Below are positions 7,713-14,995 of a DNA stretch of 17,640 nt, piece by piece. Below the pieces are notes generated by a model. It worked only from the letters and a program-made list of their open reading frames with translations, was not told where the DNA came from and did no database searches. This DNA is from an uncultured bacterium (lineage in GTDB: Bacteria; Acidobacteriota; Thermoanaerobaculia; Multivoradales; JAHEKO01): positions 1 to 17,640 of the forward strand of contig CALILB010000332.1 in the NCBI GenBank assembly GCA_938016625.1. The letters are read 5' to 3'. Positions within the stretch are counted from its first letter, which is position 1; every line of letters starts with the position of its first letter. Made by a program: the position numbers and the translations under genes.

Positions 7713-9932
7713 CTAGAGACATTGCGCCAGACCTTCGACGTCCGAATGGTTCTGGGTGACCATTCCGTTGTAGAGTGCCGAGGTGTCCAGGGACCAGTAG
7801 TAGATCATCGCATCGCCGCTGTCGGAGTGGACGCCGACGATGAAGTCGCCGTTGGCAGCCGTTTCCAGGCCTTCGACTTCACCCGGCAGCATGGTGGTGA
7901 CCATCACCCAACCCCCGCCCGAGCAATCGCCGTTGATCAGACTCCCACTGGCACAGTCGTACGCGTAAAGGCTGCTGGTTCTCGGGCTGGTCCCCTCGTT
8001 CTCGCCGGCGCCGAAGAGCAGGTGACCGTCATTGCTCCAGGTAATGGCCTCCATCTTGTTGCCGTCGGCGGATGCCACCCAGGTAGCGGCACCGGTCGAG
8101 ATGTCGATGGCAACGATGCCGGCGCTCTCGTCGATGCCGAACAGTGCGCCGCCGGGATGGAAAGCCAGACCTTCGATGTCATCGAAGCCAGTCTCACCAA
8201 CAAGGTGGAGTTCGCAGTCATCGCCGTCCACCGTGTAGAGCGCTCCGCTCATCCGGACCCCGGGAATCTCGTTCGAGACGTCGCCCGACGAGCCGTAGAG
8301 AACACCGTTGCGGCCCTCGAGACCCTCGATGTTGTAGGCCTCCCGAACCGGTCCACAATTCACCGCTGCCCCACCATCGACAGTGAAGAACTGAGAGTCG
8401 CGACCCGAAGGATCGTCCACTGCGTAGATGGCCTCGTCGACGCAAAGAGGGTCCGGAGGCTCGGGTACGAGAAGACAGACATCGTCGCAAAAGATGACCT
8501 CGGCCAGAGCTCCGCTGCCGACAAGAGAGATCTCGAGTCGGCTCACGTTGGCGGCAAGAAGCTGAACTATCTGGAAGCTGTTATCGCCCAGCGCCGAGAG
8601 CGGCCTGGAGACGATCACATCGCCGAGGGCGTTGTAGGCGGTGACTGTTCCGCCACTCTCATCCTCGTCGATGTCGAGGATACGGATCTCGGTAATCTGG
8701 ACCGGCGGTACGAAATCGAAAGCAATGGAGCCACCGTCATCGGCAGCGTCAGGGTTGCTGGTATCCCCATCTTCCGAAATGACAAGGACCTTGCCTCGCG
8801 CCCATTGGTTGGAGAGGCCCGCGTCACCGATGCCCGGACCCGGGACGACGAAGTCAGGTGGGAGGGTGAAAACCTCGTTGGGTGTTCCCAGGTCGGTGTT
8901 ACCGCTGGTGGGAAGGCCGCTGTCGAAGATCATCAACGGTTGGTTGTCGGGATCGTCGGTGGAGACGAAGATCCCCGCCGGCCCCCAGGGCTGGTTGGTG
9001 TCGTCGATGATGTCGCCGGTGTGGAGTGGCGCCGCCAGCGTGTAGTCGGTCTCGAAGTCGATACCGGGTGGGCAATCGAGATCGAGGGGCGGGGCGTGTC
9101 CAGCCATATCACCGCCTCTGATGTCGAGCCAGGGACCACGTCGGTCCGGGGTCTCCGCAGAGACGGGACCGAGGTTGGTGACCTTTCCGGAGAGGGGGTC
9201 GATCTCGTAGAGGTTGTCGTCATGGTTGGAGAGGATGAGACGACCATCGTTGGTCTCCGCCATGCCGGTGCTGTCTCTGGGGGTCAGCACTCGGCTGATG
9301 AAGGTGGCGATGGCGGTTTCGGGGTCGACTCGGTAGAGGCTCCTCAACGACATCGGGCTCTTGGATCTGACGGTCAAGAGATATAGCTCCCCGGTGGCAA
9401 CGAACTCGATGTCAGCCGCGTGGGTGTCCAGAACTTGCTCCTGTCCGTTGGCGTCGACGGTACGGACGGTGCCAACGAGCTCGGGCTCACAGGGGAATGG
9501 GTCGCAGGTTGCGAGGTCGAGTGAATAGAGGCGATCGGTTTCGACGTTGGTGAAAAAGTAGTTGCCATCCGGCGAGCAGGCCAGTTGGTAGACCCGGTTG
9601 AGAAAAGCGGCCGGCAAGTGGCCGACCAGGTGCTCGGTATATGAAGGATCACCAAGGTCGACCAGAGACACCGAGACCGGATTGGTGCCGATACCGAGCA
9701 ATGAGGTGCCACCCGCACAAAGGGTAATTGCGTGAACGGAGTGGGAGAACTGGAAGTCGTGCAGGTGCGTTGCTTGATTGGGGTCGAGATCGACATGGTA
9801 TAGCGCGGTCGGGTTTCGACCGTTCGCCAGGAGCACCGACTGCGCGGTGGTGGCCCGGGGTATCGCCAGGGCGAAGAGCGTCACGGTGAAAGCCGCGACC
9901 GTTATCCCTACAGTTGATGAGAGTCTTCGCAT
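7713..9932 (-). CDS. Large secreted protein: two beta-propeller-like regions around an IPT/jelly-roll-like domain
   Basis: 739 residues with a signal peptide (1-30; Arg2-Arg3, hydrophobic VAAFTVTLFALAI, cleavage near TTA-QS), so exported. Residues ~31-265 are repeated strands with phrases such as LACSPDGNYFFTN, LYSLDLATC and ETNDGRLILSNHDDNLYEID, typical of WD40-like or SMP-30-like propellers. Residues ~285-482 are a separate, aspartate-rich domain (GKVLVISEDGD, DDGGSIAFDF, ITEIRILDIDEDESGG) of a kind common in secreted and PEP-CTERM proteins; the acidic loops could bind calcium. Residues ~500-739 contain repeats opening with x-[IVM]-E-[GA]-[LI] at 534, 585, 626, 685 and 731. No transmembrane helix, LPXTG-type or PEP-CTERM tail is present, so it is probably released or non-covalently surface-bound. 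GGAGGG lies about 7 nt upstream of ATG 9932. Several Cys residues may form disulphides. The ligand or enzyme activity is unknown. Confidence 0.83.
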   Translation of the reverse strand: MRRLSSTVGITVAAFTVTLFALAIPRATTAQSVLLANGRNPTALYHVDLDPNQATHLHDFQFSHSVHAITLCAGGTSLLGIGTNPVSVSLVDLGDPSYTEHLVGHLPAAFLNRVYQLACSPDGNYFFTNVETDRLYSLDLATCDPFPCEPELVGTVRTVDANGQEQVLDTHAADIEFVATGELYLLTVRSKSPMSLRSLYRVDPETAIATFISRVLTPRDSTGMAETNDGRLILSNHDDNLYEIDPLSGKVTNLGPVSAETPDRRGPWLDIRGGDMAGHAPPLDLDCPPGIDFETDYTLAAPLHTGDIIDDTNQPWGPAGIFVSTDDPDNQPLMIFDSGLPTSGNTDLGTPNEVFTLPPDFVVPGPGIGDAGLSNQWARGKVLVISEDGDTSNPDAADDGGSIAFDFVPPVQITEIRILDIDEDESGGTVTAYNALGDVIVSRPLSALGDNSFQIVQLLAANVSRLEISLVGSGALAEVIFCDDVCLLVPEPPDPLCVDEAIYAVDDPSGRDSQFFTVDGGAAVNCGPVREAYNIEGLEGRNGVLYGSSGDVSNEIPGVRMSGALYTVDGDDCELHLVGETGFDDIEGLAFHPGGALFGIDESAGIVAIDISTGAATWVASADGNKMEAITWSNDGHLLFGAGENEGTSPRTSSLYAYDCASGSLINGDCSGGGWVMVTTMLPGEVEGLETAANGDFIVGVHSDSGDAMIYYWSLDTSALYNGMVTQNHSDVEGLAQCL
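7716..8333 (-). repeat. Five-fold VEGL-type protein repeat in the secreted protein
   Basis: Within the encoded protein, segments beginning NIEGLEGRNG (534), DIEGLAFHPG (585), KMEAITWSND (626), EVEGLETAAN (685) and DVEGLAQCL (731) recur every 41-59 residues. Each full unit is followed by a small-residue turn and an LxxG-type strand. The last unit is only its first strand, which could pair with the strands at 500-533 to close the ring of a five-bladed propeller. The repeats are protein-level only; the DNA copies are not near-identical. Confidence 0.6.
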
Positions 9933-10185
9933 CAGGGCACCCTCCCTCGAGTGGTGTTATCCGACATCTCTTCAGTATTTGTACTCGAGCAGCGTCAGGG
10001 GAGCGGCAGGCTGCATAGGCAAAGAGCCATACGTGAAAAGGTCTTGGAGACCCGGCACGCCGCCGCCGACAGACCTGACCGAAGTTGCGGCGGCGGCCAC
10101 CGTGCGTCGCCAAATCCGCGGTCGAATCCATTGACGGCTGTCGATAATCCCCAAATCAGACTAATTTATTCGTCAATCTGCGGGA

Positions 10186-10214
10186 TTGTTATTTCGAATC
10201 GTCGAAACTACACT
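10186..10214 (+). promoter_or_regulatory. Candidate sigma-70-type promoter of the exopolysaccharide operon
   Basis: TTGTTA at 10186-10191 (-35, 4 of 6 consensus positions) and TACACT at 10209-10214 (-10, 4 of 6) are separated by exactly 17 bp, inside the only AT-rich patch of the 484-bp gene-free region. An AT-rich stretch (CTAATTTATT, 10161-10170) lies upstream. No transcript data exist here, so this is a pattern-based prediction. Confidence 0.45.
10192..10207. promoter_or_regulatory. Inverted repeat TTTCGA-N4-TCGAAA filling the promoter spacer (candidate operator)
   Basis: Two perfect 6-bp arms (10192-10197 and 10202-10207) flank ATCG. The repeat occupies 16 of the 17 spacer bases between the candidate -35 and -10 boxes of the exopolysaccharide promoter, a position where a bound regulator would block RNA polymerase or, for a MerR-like activator, remodel the promoter. 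No regulator gene is adjacent. A chance palindrome is possible. Confidence 0.4.
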
Positions 10215-10416
10215 TACCTGTAAGAGTATCGGCATCCGCGTCGCACCAGGCGGCACGGCGAAGCGACTCTCTACTGCGGCAACCAAAGGCGGGGGGCCCG
10301 GCGCGGGGTGGAGACGATCCCGGCCCGTGTTGAAGGGGGGTCTCATCCTCAAAGCAGGACGCAGATCCCGAGATCAAGAGCAGCGGTGGTGAATTAGGGG
10401 AGTGTCGAGACCGTCG

Positions 10417-11838
10417 ATGACAGAACCGGATCTGCTGTCGGTTCCCAGGATCCTCTGGAAGAGGAAGCACTGGGTAGTTCTGCTTGCCTTGCTGGGGTTC
10501 GTCGGGGGCTATCTCGCTTGGAAGTTGCTGGCCCCGAAGTACCGGGCCAGCACCATGATCCTGGTGGAATCTCAGAAGGTACCTACCGACTACGTCAAGA
10601 CGACGGTGACCAGCAGCCTCGCCGAGCGTCTCAGAACGATCCAGCAACAGATCACCAACCGCGAGAACCTCGAGCGGATCATCCTCGAATTGGACCTCTA
10701 TCCGGAGTACCGCGCGGTAGCCCCGATGGAGGATGTCGTTGCTCACGCCCGGCGAGCGCTGCGGGTGCGGGTGGAGCGAGGCGCCACCTTTCGAGTCTCC
10801 TATCGGGGGGCGGACCCGGTCGAAGTGGCTCGGGCCGCCAATCGGATCGCCGAGCTCTTTATCGAGGAGAACCTGAAGGTTCGCGAAGGACAAGCGGAGA
10901 GAACCTCGCAGTTTCTGGAGACCGAGCTCGAAGAGATTCGGAGCCGCCTCGAGACCCAGGAAGAGGCGGTGGCCCAGTTCCGACTCCGCCACGAAGGCGA
11001 GCTGCCCGAGCAGAGAGATTCGAACCTGGTGGCGGTGACGCGGTTGGAAGCCGAGCTCGCCGCCAACAGAGAGGCTTTCCAGCAGGCCGAGCTGCGCAAA
11101 CTCCTTTTGGAGAACCAGCTCAGATCCCGGGACGCCGAGATTGTCCCGCCGGAAACATCCCTTTCGCGCCTCGACGAGCTGAAGCTCGAGCTTGCGCAAT
11201 TGCGGTCGCGCTTCACCGACCGCCATCCCGATGTAGTCCGTCTGCAGCGGGAGATCGCCGAGTTGGAGACCCAGGCCACCGAGCCGGCCGGGGTAGAAGA
11301 GATGCCATTACCCTCCGCTACGGACATCTATGCGGCCGCCGAGATCCGGGCACTCGATCGCGAGCTCGTGCGCCTCGAGTCCGAGCGGGATCAAATCCTC
11401 AAGGAGATCGGCCGTTTCGAGCGCCGGCTCGAGCGTACCCCTCGCGTCCAGCAGGGCCTGCTCATTCTGACGCGCGATTACGACAACCTGCGTGAGTCGT
11501 ACGAGAAGCTGCTCGGCAAGAGGCTCGAGGCCCGGCTGGCGGAGAACCTGGAGAGAAGCCAGCAGGGTGAGCAATTTCGCATCCTCGAACGGGCCGTGCC
11601 ACCCAGCCGACCGTACTTTCCGCAAAGGACGATCTGTCTGGGTGGCGGTCTGCTCATTGGGCTCGCCCTGGGGGTGGGGGCCGCATTCTTGCGCGAGGAG
11701 GTCGACCAGACCTTTGGTGATCCACAATCGCTGCAGAGCGCCTTTCCGGAAGTTACGGTGCTGACATCGATACCGCTTATCCGCCCCAAATGGGATGGCC
11801 CCGTGGGATCCGGGTGGAAGGAGAAGAAGTCCGCGTGA
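10417..11838 (+). CDS. Wzz/GumC-type polysaccharide chain-length determinant (XrtA-locus type)
   Basis: 473 residues, a polysaccharide co-polymerase anchored in the inner membrane. It has an N-terminal membrane helix (about 19-38), a Wzz domain with ASTMILVESQKVP and DYVKTTVTSSLAERL (44-72), a long Glu/Arg/Leu-rich coiled coil (about 155-345), and a second membrane helix (about 406-425) preceded by the proline-rich AVPPSRPYFPQR. Such proteins set polymer length and work with a tyrosine autokinase, here encoded by the next gene. The wording around 48-96 resembles chain-length proteins of exosortase/PEP-CTERM exopolysaccharide loci. The short cytoplasmic tail has no kinase domain. The start is uncertain: ATG 10417 is taken as the natural beginning; a GTG at 10402, in the same frame, has GGGGA directly against it, while AGGGGAG at 10396-10402 is 14 nt from the ATG. 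First gene of the operon; its stop overlaps the next start by 4 bp. Confidence 0.88.
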   Translation: MTEPDLLSVPRILWKRKHWVVLLALLGFVGGYLAWKLLAPKYRASTMILVESQKVPTDYVKTTVTSSLAERLRTIQQQITNRENLERIILELDLYPEYRAVAPMEDVVAHARRALRVRVERGATFRVSYRGADPVEVARAANRIAELFIEENLKVREGQAERTSQFLETELEEIRSRLETQEEAVAQFRLRHEGELPEQRDSNLVAVTRLEAELAANREAFQQAELRKLLLENQLRSRDAEIVPPETSLSRLDELKLELAQLRSRFTDRHPDVVRLQREIAELETQATEPAGVEEMPLPSATDIYAAAEIRALDRELVRLESERDQILKEIGRFERRLERTPRVQQGLLILTRDYDNLRESYEKLLGKRLEARLAENLERSQQGEQFRILERAVPPSRPYFPQRTICLGGGLLIGLALGVGAAFLREEVDQTFGDPQSLQSAFPEVTVLTSIPLIRPKWDGPVGSGWKEKKSA

Positions 11839-12716
11839 CTTCCCGCTACAAACGTCACCCGAGGAACCCGGGCAGCGGCCCCAAGGCAGAGCGACGGGTT
11901 CGCTGGGTCGAGATCAAGCCGGGGACGCCGACCATCCACTCCGGGGTTTCGCCAAGCTCCTTTGCAGCCGAGCAGTACCTGTCCCTGGCGGTGCGCATCG
12001 AGGAGCGGGTATCGACCGACGAGAGGGATCCCGCCTTCGTGATCTCGGTGACTTCTCCCGAGCCGGCCGCCGGTAAGACACTGACCAGTCTCAATCTGGC
12101 CCTGACTCTCGGGCGGTTGAGCGAGCGCCGGATTCTGTTGGTCGAGTGCGACCTGCGGCGGCCCAGCCTCTCGGAATTCCTGGAAGGGAATGGCTCCTCT
12201 CCGGGATTGGCGGACATCCTTGTCGGCGAGGCGGAGTTCGATGAAGCGGTGGTGAAGGTAAGGGGCACGGGGTTGGACCTTGTGGGCGCCGGCAGCCAGA
12301 GCAAGGTGGACACTCTGATCGCCGACCATCGTTTGGTCGAAGCGCTCAGCGAGCCCCGGTCGCGCTACGACATCGTGATTTTCGACTCACCGCCGCTGCC
12401 GCTCGCCAGCGGACGCAGCCTGGCGAACCTGGCGCAGGGAGTCCTGCTTGTTGTTCGTGCCGGTCAGACAAAGAAAGGGGATATCAAGGATGCCCTCTCC
12501 TCGCTCGAGCCGGACAAGGTCCTCGGGTTGGTGTTGAACGGCGTGCGCCGCAGCCGGCTCAGATCCTCGGCCTACGGCTCCTACGCCTACTACGGCGACG
12601 ATCGAGACTCGACATTCGGCGGTGCAGGGGCCGACGGACAGGCCGCCGAGGAGCGCGGGCCCTTCCCGCGGGACTTTTCGATGAAAAAGGTCGTGGACCC
12701 CGACGAAGGCGGCTGA
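11835..12716 (+). CDS. CpsD/CapB-like tyrosine autokinase (BY-kinase-like ATPase)
   Basis: 293 residues, a cytoplasmic P-loop ATPase paired with the Wzz-like protein. Walker A reads SPEPAAGKT (74-82), Walker A' reads ILLVECDLRRP (100-110), and Walker B reads YDIVIFDSPP (178-187). The tyrosine cluster SSAYGSYAYYGDD (244-256) near the C-terminus is the usual autophosphorylation site. Two departures from the family are visible: the first acidic residue of A' is Glu104 where Asp is usual, and the helix that normally carries ExxRxxR is AEQYLSLAVRIEERV, without the arginines at the expected spacing. Activity or oligomerisation may therefore differ. GTG 11835 overlaps the preceding stop as GTGA and has AGGAGA upstream; the in-frame ATG at 11790 would overlap the previous gene by 49 bp and is less likely. 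The last ~35 residues after the tyrosines are polar. Confidence 0.88.
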   Translation: MTSRYKRHPRNPGSGPKAERRVRWVEIKPGTPTIHSGVSPSSFAAEQYLSLAVRIEERVSTDERDPAFVISVTSPEPAAGKTLTSLNLALTLGRLSERRILLVECDLRRPSLSEFLEGNGSSPGLADILVGEAEFDEAVVKVRGTGLDLVGAGSQSKVDTLIADHRLVEALSEPRSRYDIVIFDSPPLPLASGRSLANLAQGVLLVVRAGQTKKGDIKDALSSLEPDKVLGLVLNGVRRSRLRSSAYGSYAYYGDDRDSTFGGAGADGQAAEERGPFPRDFSMKKVVDPDEGG

Positions 12717-12717
12717 G

Positions 12718-14133
12718 ATGCTTCGTTTCCTCAACCGATACTGGGTCGGAGCCGCTGTCCTCAGCGTGGTGGTGGAGACAGGGCTGATCCTGCTGTCGGT
12801 CTGGGCGGCCAATCTTCTGCGCGCCTGGGTCTACTACGGTCACCTGGAGGGTAGTGCTCCAGCCTTCTTCGTCTCCAATCTCTGGCTGCGGGAAGGGGTT
12901 TTTGTAGCCACCATCCTGCTGAGCCTCTACGCCAACGGTCTCTACGACTTTCACGAGCACTTGACCACCCGCGAGATTTTTATCCGGATGGGTCGCTCTC
13001 TCGGCATGGCGGGCGTTGTCCTGCTGGCCCTCTACTACGTCACCTTTGGCGCGCTGACGACGGGTCGCGGGGTCTTTGCCGCGGGAATGGTGATCACTGC
13101 GGTGTTGCTTACCTTGTGGCGACTGTTTTTGAGCTGGCTGCTGAAGAGGTCGGCTATCAGCGACCGGGTGATGATCATCGGCACCGATGAGTGCGCGATC
13201 GATCTTGCCCGGGAGGTGCTCCAGCGCAAGCACCTGGGCTTCCACATTGTGGGGTTTGTGGGTGACGATCCCCGCCTCTTGGGTCGCAGCCTGATCAATC
13301 CCAGGGTTCTCGGCACCACCAGCGAGGTGCATGCGTTGGCCCGCCATTATGATGCGCGACGCATCGTGGTCGCTCAACGAGACCTGCGTGGAAAGCTGGA
13401 CATGGATCAGCTTCTCGAGTGCAAGACCTCAGGGATCCTGGTCGAGCAGGGGACCGACTACTACGAGCGCCTGACGGGCAAGATCATGCTCGAAGGGTTG
13501 ACGAGGTCCTGGCTGATCTTCTCGCGCGGATTCGTGGTGTCGAAATCGATCCTCGAGGCCAAAGTCCTGTCAGACAGCGTGGTGGCCGCCATTGGCCTCG
13601 TCTTGGCGCTGCCCTTGATGCTGCTTACCGCCATTGCCATTCGTCTCGACTCCCCGGGGCCGGTCTTCTTCCGCCAGGAACGGGTGGGAAAAGACGGCAA
13701 GATCTTTACCCTCTGGAAGTTCCGCTCGATGAAGGTCGACTCCGAGGCGGATGGAGAGCCCAGGTGGGCGACCGAAGAGGACCCGAGGGTGACCCGGGTG
13801 GGGCGGTTGATTCGAAAGCTCCGCATCGACGAGATTCCACAGCTTCTTAACGTGCTCGTTGGTGACATGAGCCTGGTGGGGCCCCGGCCGGAGCGCAAGC
13901 CGTTTGTAGAGCGGCTGACCCATATGAGTCCTTTCTATGCGCAACGGCAGGTTGTGCGACCCGGTGTCACCGGATGGGCGCAGATCCGAGCGCCCTACGC
14001 AGCCAGTTTCGAGGATTCGCTCGAGAAGCTGAAGTATGATCTCTACTATGTAAAGAATCTCTCGTTCTGGTTGGACGCCTCGATCCTGATAAGCACGGTC
14101 AGAATCGTTCTTTTTGGTCGAGGTGGACGTTGA
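12718..14133 (+). CDS. Polyprenyl-phosphate sugar-1-phosphate transferase (exopolysaccharide priming enzyme)
   Basis: 471 residues. It starts a repeat unit by moving a sugar-1-phosphate from a nucleotide sugar to undecaprenyl phosphate in the inner membrane. The N-terminal third has four membrane helices (about 8-35, 58-75, 97-115 and 120-143), then a CoA-binding/Rossmann-like domain (VMIIGTDECA, 151-160; GFHIVGFVGDD, 174-184). A helix at ~287-308 leads into the catalytic bacterial sugar transferase domain: DSPGPVFFRQERVGKDGKIF, WKFRSM (333-338), LRKLRIDE-type LIRKLRIDEIPQLLNVL (364-380), GDMSLVGPRPE (382-392) and RPGVTGWAQI (414-423). All family motifs are intact. Size and layout fit the WbaP/EpsB-like group found in XrtA loci; the sugar (glucose, galactose or other) cannot be read from sequence. 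The ATG follows the kinase stop by one base, with AAGGCGG upstream, so translation is probably coupled. Confidence 0.92.
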   Translation: MLRFLNRYWVGAAVLSVVVETGLILLSVWAANLLRAWVYYGHLEGSAPAFFVSNLWLREGVFVATILLSLYANGLYDFHEHLTTREIFIRMGRSLGMAGVVLLALYYVTFGALTTGRGVFAAGMVITAVLLTLWRLFLSWLLKRSAISDRVMIIGTDECAIDLAREVLQRKHLGFHIVGFVGDDPRLLGRSLINPRVLGTTSEVHALARHYDARRIVVAQRDLRGKLDMDQLLECKTSGILVEQGTDYYERLTGKIMLEGLTRSWLIFSRGFVVSKSILEAKVLSDSVVAAIGLVLALPLMLLTAIAIRLDSPGPVFFRQERVGKDGKIFTLWKFRSMKVDSEADGEPRWATEEDPRVTRVGRLIRKLRIDEIPQLLNVLVGDMSLVGPRPERKPFVERLTHMSPFYAQRQVVRPGVTGWAQIRAPYAASFEDSLEKLKYDLYYVKNLSFWLDASILISTVRIVLFGRGGR

Positions 14134-14140
14134 AAGGCTC

Positions 14141-14995
14141 ATGCCCGCCCCCGAGACCGCTCATCAGCTCAACGCATTTTCAATAGACGTCGAAGACTAC
14201 TTTCAGGTCGAAGCCTTCGCCGGTGCCGTAGCTCGCTCCGACTGGGAGGATTTCGAGCCAAGGGTCGAGAGCAACACACGGCGTCTGCTCGAGTTGTTGG
14301 ATCGCAAGCAGGTCAAGGCGACCTTCTTCATGCTGGGCTGGGTGGCCGAGCGGTTTCCGGGGTTGGTCCGTGAGCTCGTCTCCCAGGGACACGAGCTTGG
14401 AGCACACAGTTATGATCACCGGCCGGTGACCGAGCTGACGAGAGAAGAATTCCGCCGGGACGTCGCCAAGTCGAAGGGAATTCTCGAGGATCTCGTCGGC
14501 ACCGAGGTGGTCGGGTACAGGGCTCCCACTTATTCCATCGTCAAGAAGACTTTGTGGGCGCTGGATATATTGCTGGAGGAGGGCTTCCGCTACGACTCCA
14601 GCATTTTCCCCATCGTCCATGACCGTTATGGGATACCGTCCGCCACCCGCTTCCCGGGTGTCGTGAAGGAGAACGGGTCGGTGTCGCTGTTGGAGTTCCC
14701 CATCTCCACGGTGCGCATTCTCGGGGGCAATCTGCCCTTTGTCGGCGGCGGCTATCTGCGCCAGTACCCGATGAGGTTCGTCCTCTGGGGCATGCGGCGC
14801 GTCAACCTGGTCGAACGTCAGCCGGTCATACTCTATGTCCATCCATGGGAGATGGATCCGGATCAGCCCGATCTGTCGGTTGGGCCGATCAGCCGGTTGC
14901 GCCACTACCGTAATCTCGACCAGACGGAGCAGCGACTGGAGGTGCTCTTGGATCGCTTCCGATTCACCACCGTCAAGGAGGTCCTCGGATTGTGA
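14141..14995 (+). CDS. XrtA-type polysaccharide deacetylase (NodB homology domain)
   Basis: 284 residues of carbohydrate esterase 4. It removes N-acetyl (or similar) groups from polysaccharide using a metal. Motif 1 is FSIDVEDYF (13-21), with D16 as candidate base; motif 2 is HSYDH (89-93), the H-x3-H metal ligands; motif 3 is YRAPTYSI (126-133); late in the protein come LPFVGGGYLRQYP (198-210) and YVHPWEMDPDQP (232-243). This set, especially the SIDVEDYF start and the HPWE/QP stretch, matches the deacetylase subfamily that accompanies exosortase XrtA exopolysaccharide clusters. No signal peptide is seen, so it may act on intermediates in the cytoplasm or be exported otherwise. ATG 14141 lies 7 bp after the previous stop, with AAAGG 3 nt upstream; the in-frame TTG at 14114 would overlap the previous gene. 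Its stop overlaps the next GTG by 4 bp. Confidence 0.93.
   Translation: MPAPETAHQLNAFSIDVEDYFQVEAFAGAVARSDWEDFEPRVESNTRRLLELLDRKQVKATFFMLGWVAERFPGLVRELVSQGHELGAHSYDHRPVTELTREEFRRDVAKSKGILEDLVGTEVVGYRAPTYSIVKKTLWALDILLEEGFRYDSSIFPIVHDRYGIPSATRFPGVVKENGSVSLLEFPISTVRILGGNLPFVGGGYLRQYPMRFVLWGMRRVNLVERQPVILYVHPWEMDPDQPDLSVGPISRLRHYRNLDQTEQRLEVLLDRFRFTTVKEVLGL

Larger units (their letters stand above)
9933..10416. other. Gene-free region between the divergent secreted-protein gene and the exopolysaccharide operon
   Basis: 484 bp separate the divergent start codons at 9932 (-) and 10417 (+). I see no convincing coding frame, tRNA or known riboswitch in it. About 10140-10220 is clearly AT-richer than its surroundings and holds a candidate plus-strand promoter. 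If transcription starts near 10221, the operon has an untranslated leader of about 200 nt, GC-rich and rich in G-runs (10290-10340). The side next to 9932 holds the GGAGGG ribosome-binding site of the secreted-protein gene, but I could not pick a good promoter for it. The long leader could carry RNA-level control. I looked for the GEMM cyclic-di-GMP aptamer pattern and did not find it. Confidence 0.7.

Noticed and set aside
7683..9386. A 567-residue open frame on the plus strand opposite the secreted beta-propeller protein
   Set aside because: It is antisense to a gene with signal peptide, ribosome-binding site and repeats. Its translation is Val/Asp/Gly/Arg-rich with no recognisable domain, as expected from GC-rich codon bias in the opposite frame.
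9933..10020. Minus-strand promoter for the secreted-protein gene around TACAAAT near 9980
   Set aside because: The only -35-like sequence (CTGACG) is about 9 bp from it, far from the required spacing.
10215..10416. Possible cyclic-di-GMP (GEMM) riboswitch in the exopolysaccharide leader
   Set aside because: Such aptamers are known upstream of surface and motility genes, but the conserved GGCAAAC and GACGCAAAGC-like segments are not present in the right order.
10402..10416. GTG at 10402 as the start of the Wzz-like gene
   Set aside because: The purine-rich GGGGA touches the codon directly, leaving no normal spacing. It remains possible, so the start is marked uncertain in the gene entry.
10189..11226. 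A 345-residue minus-strand open frame crossing the exopolysaccharide promoter region and the Wzz gene
   Set aside because: It lies opposite a clear Wzz coding sequence, runs through the AT-rich promoter patch, and shows no motif or ribosome-binding site.
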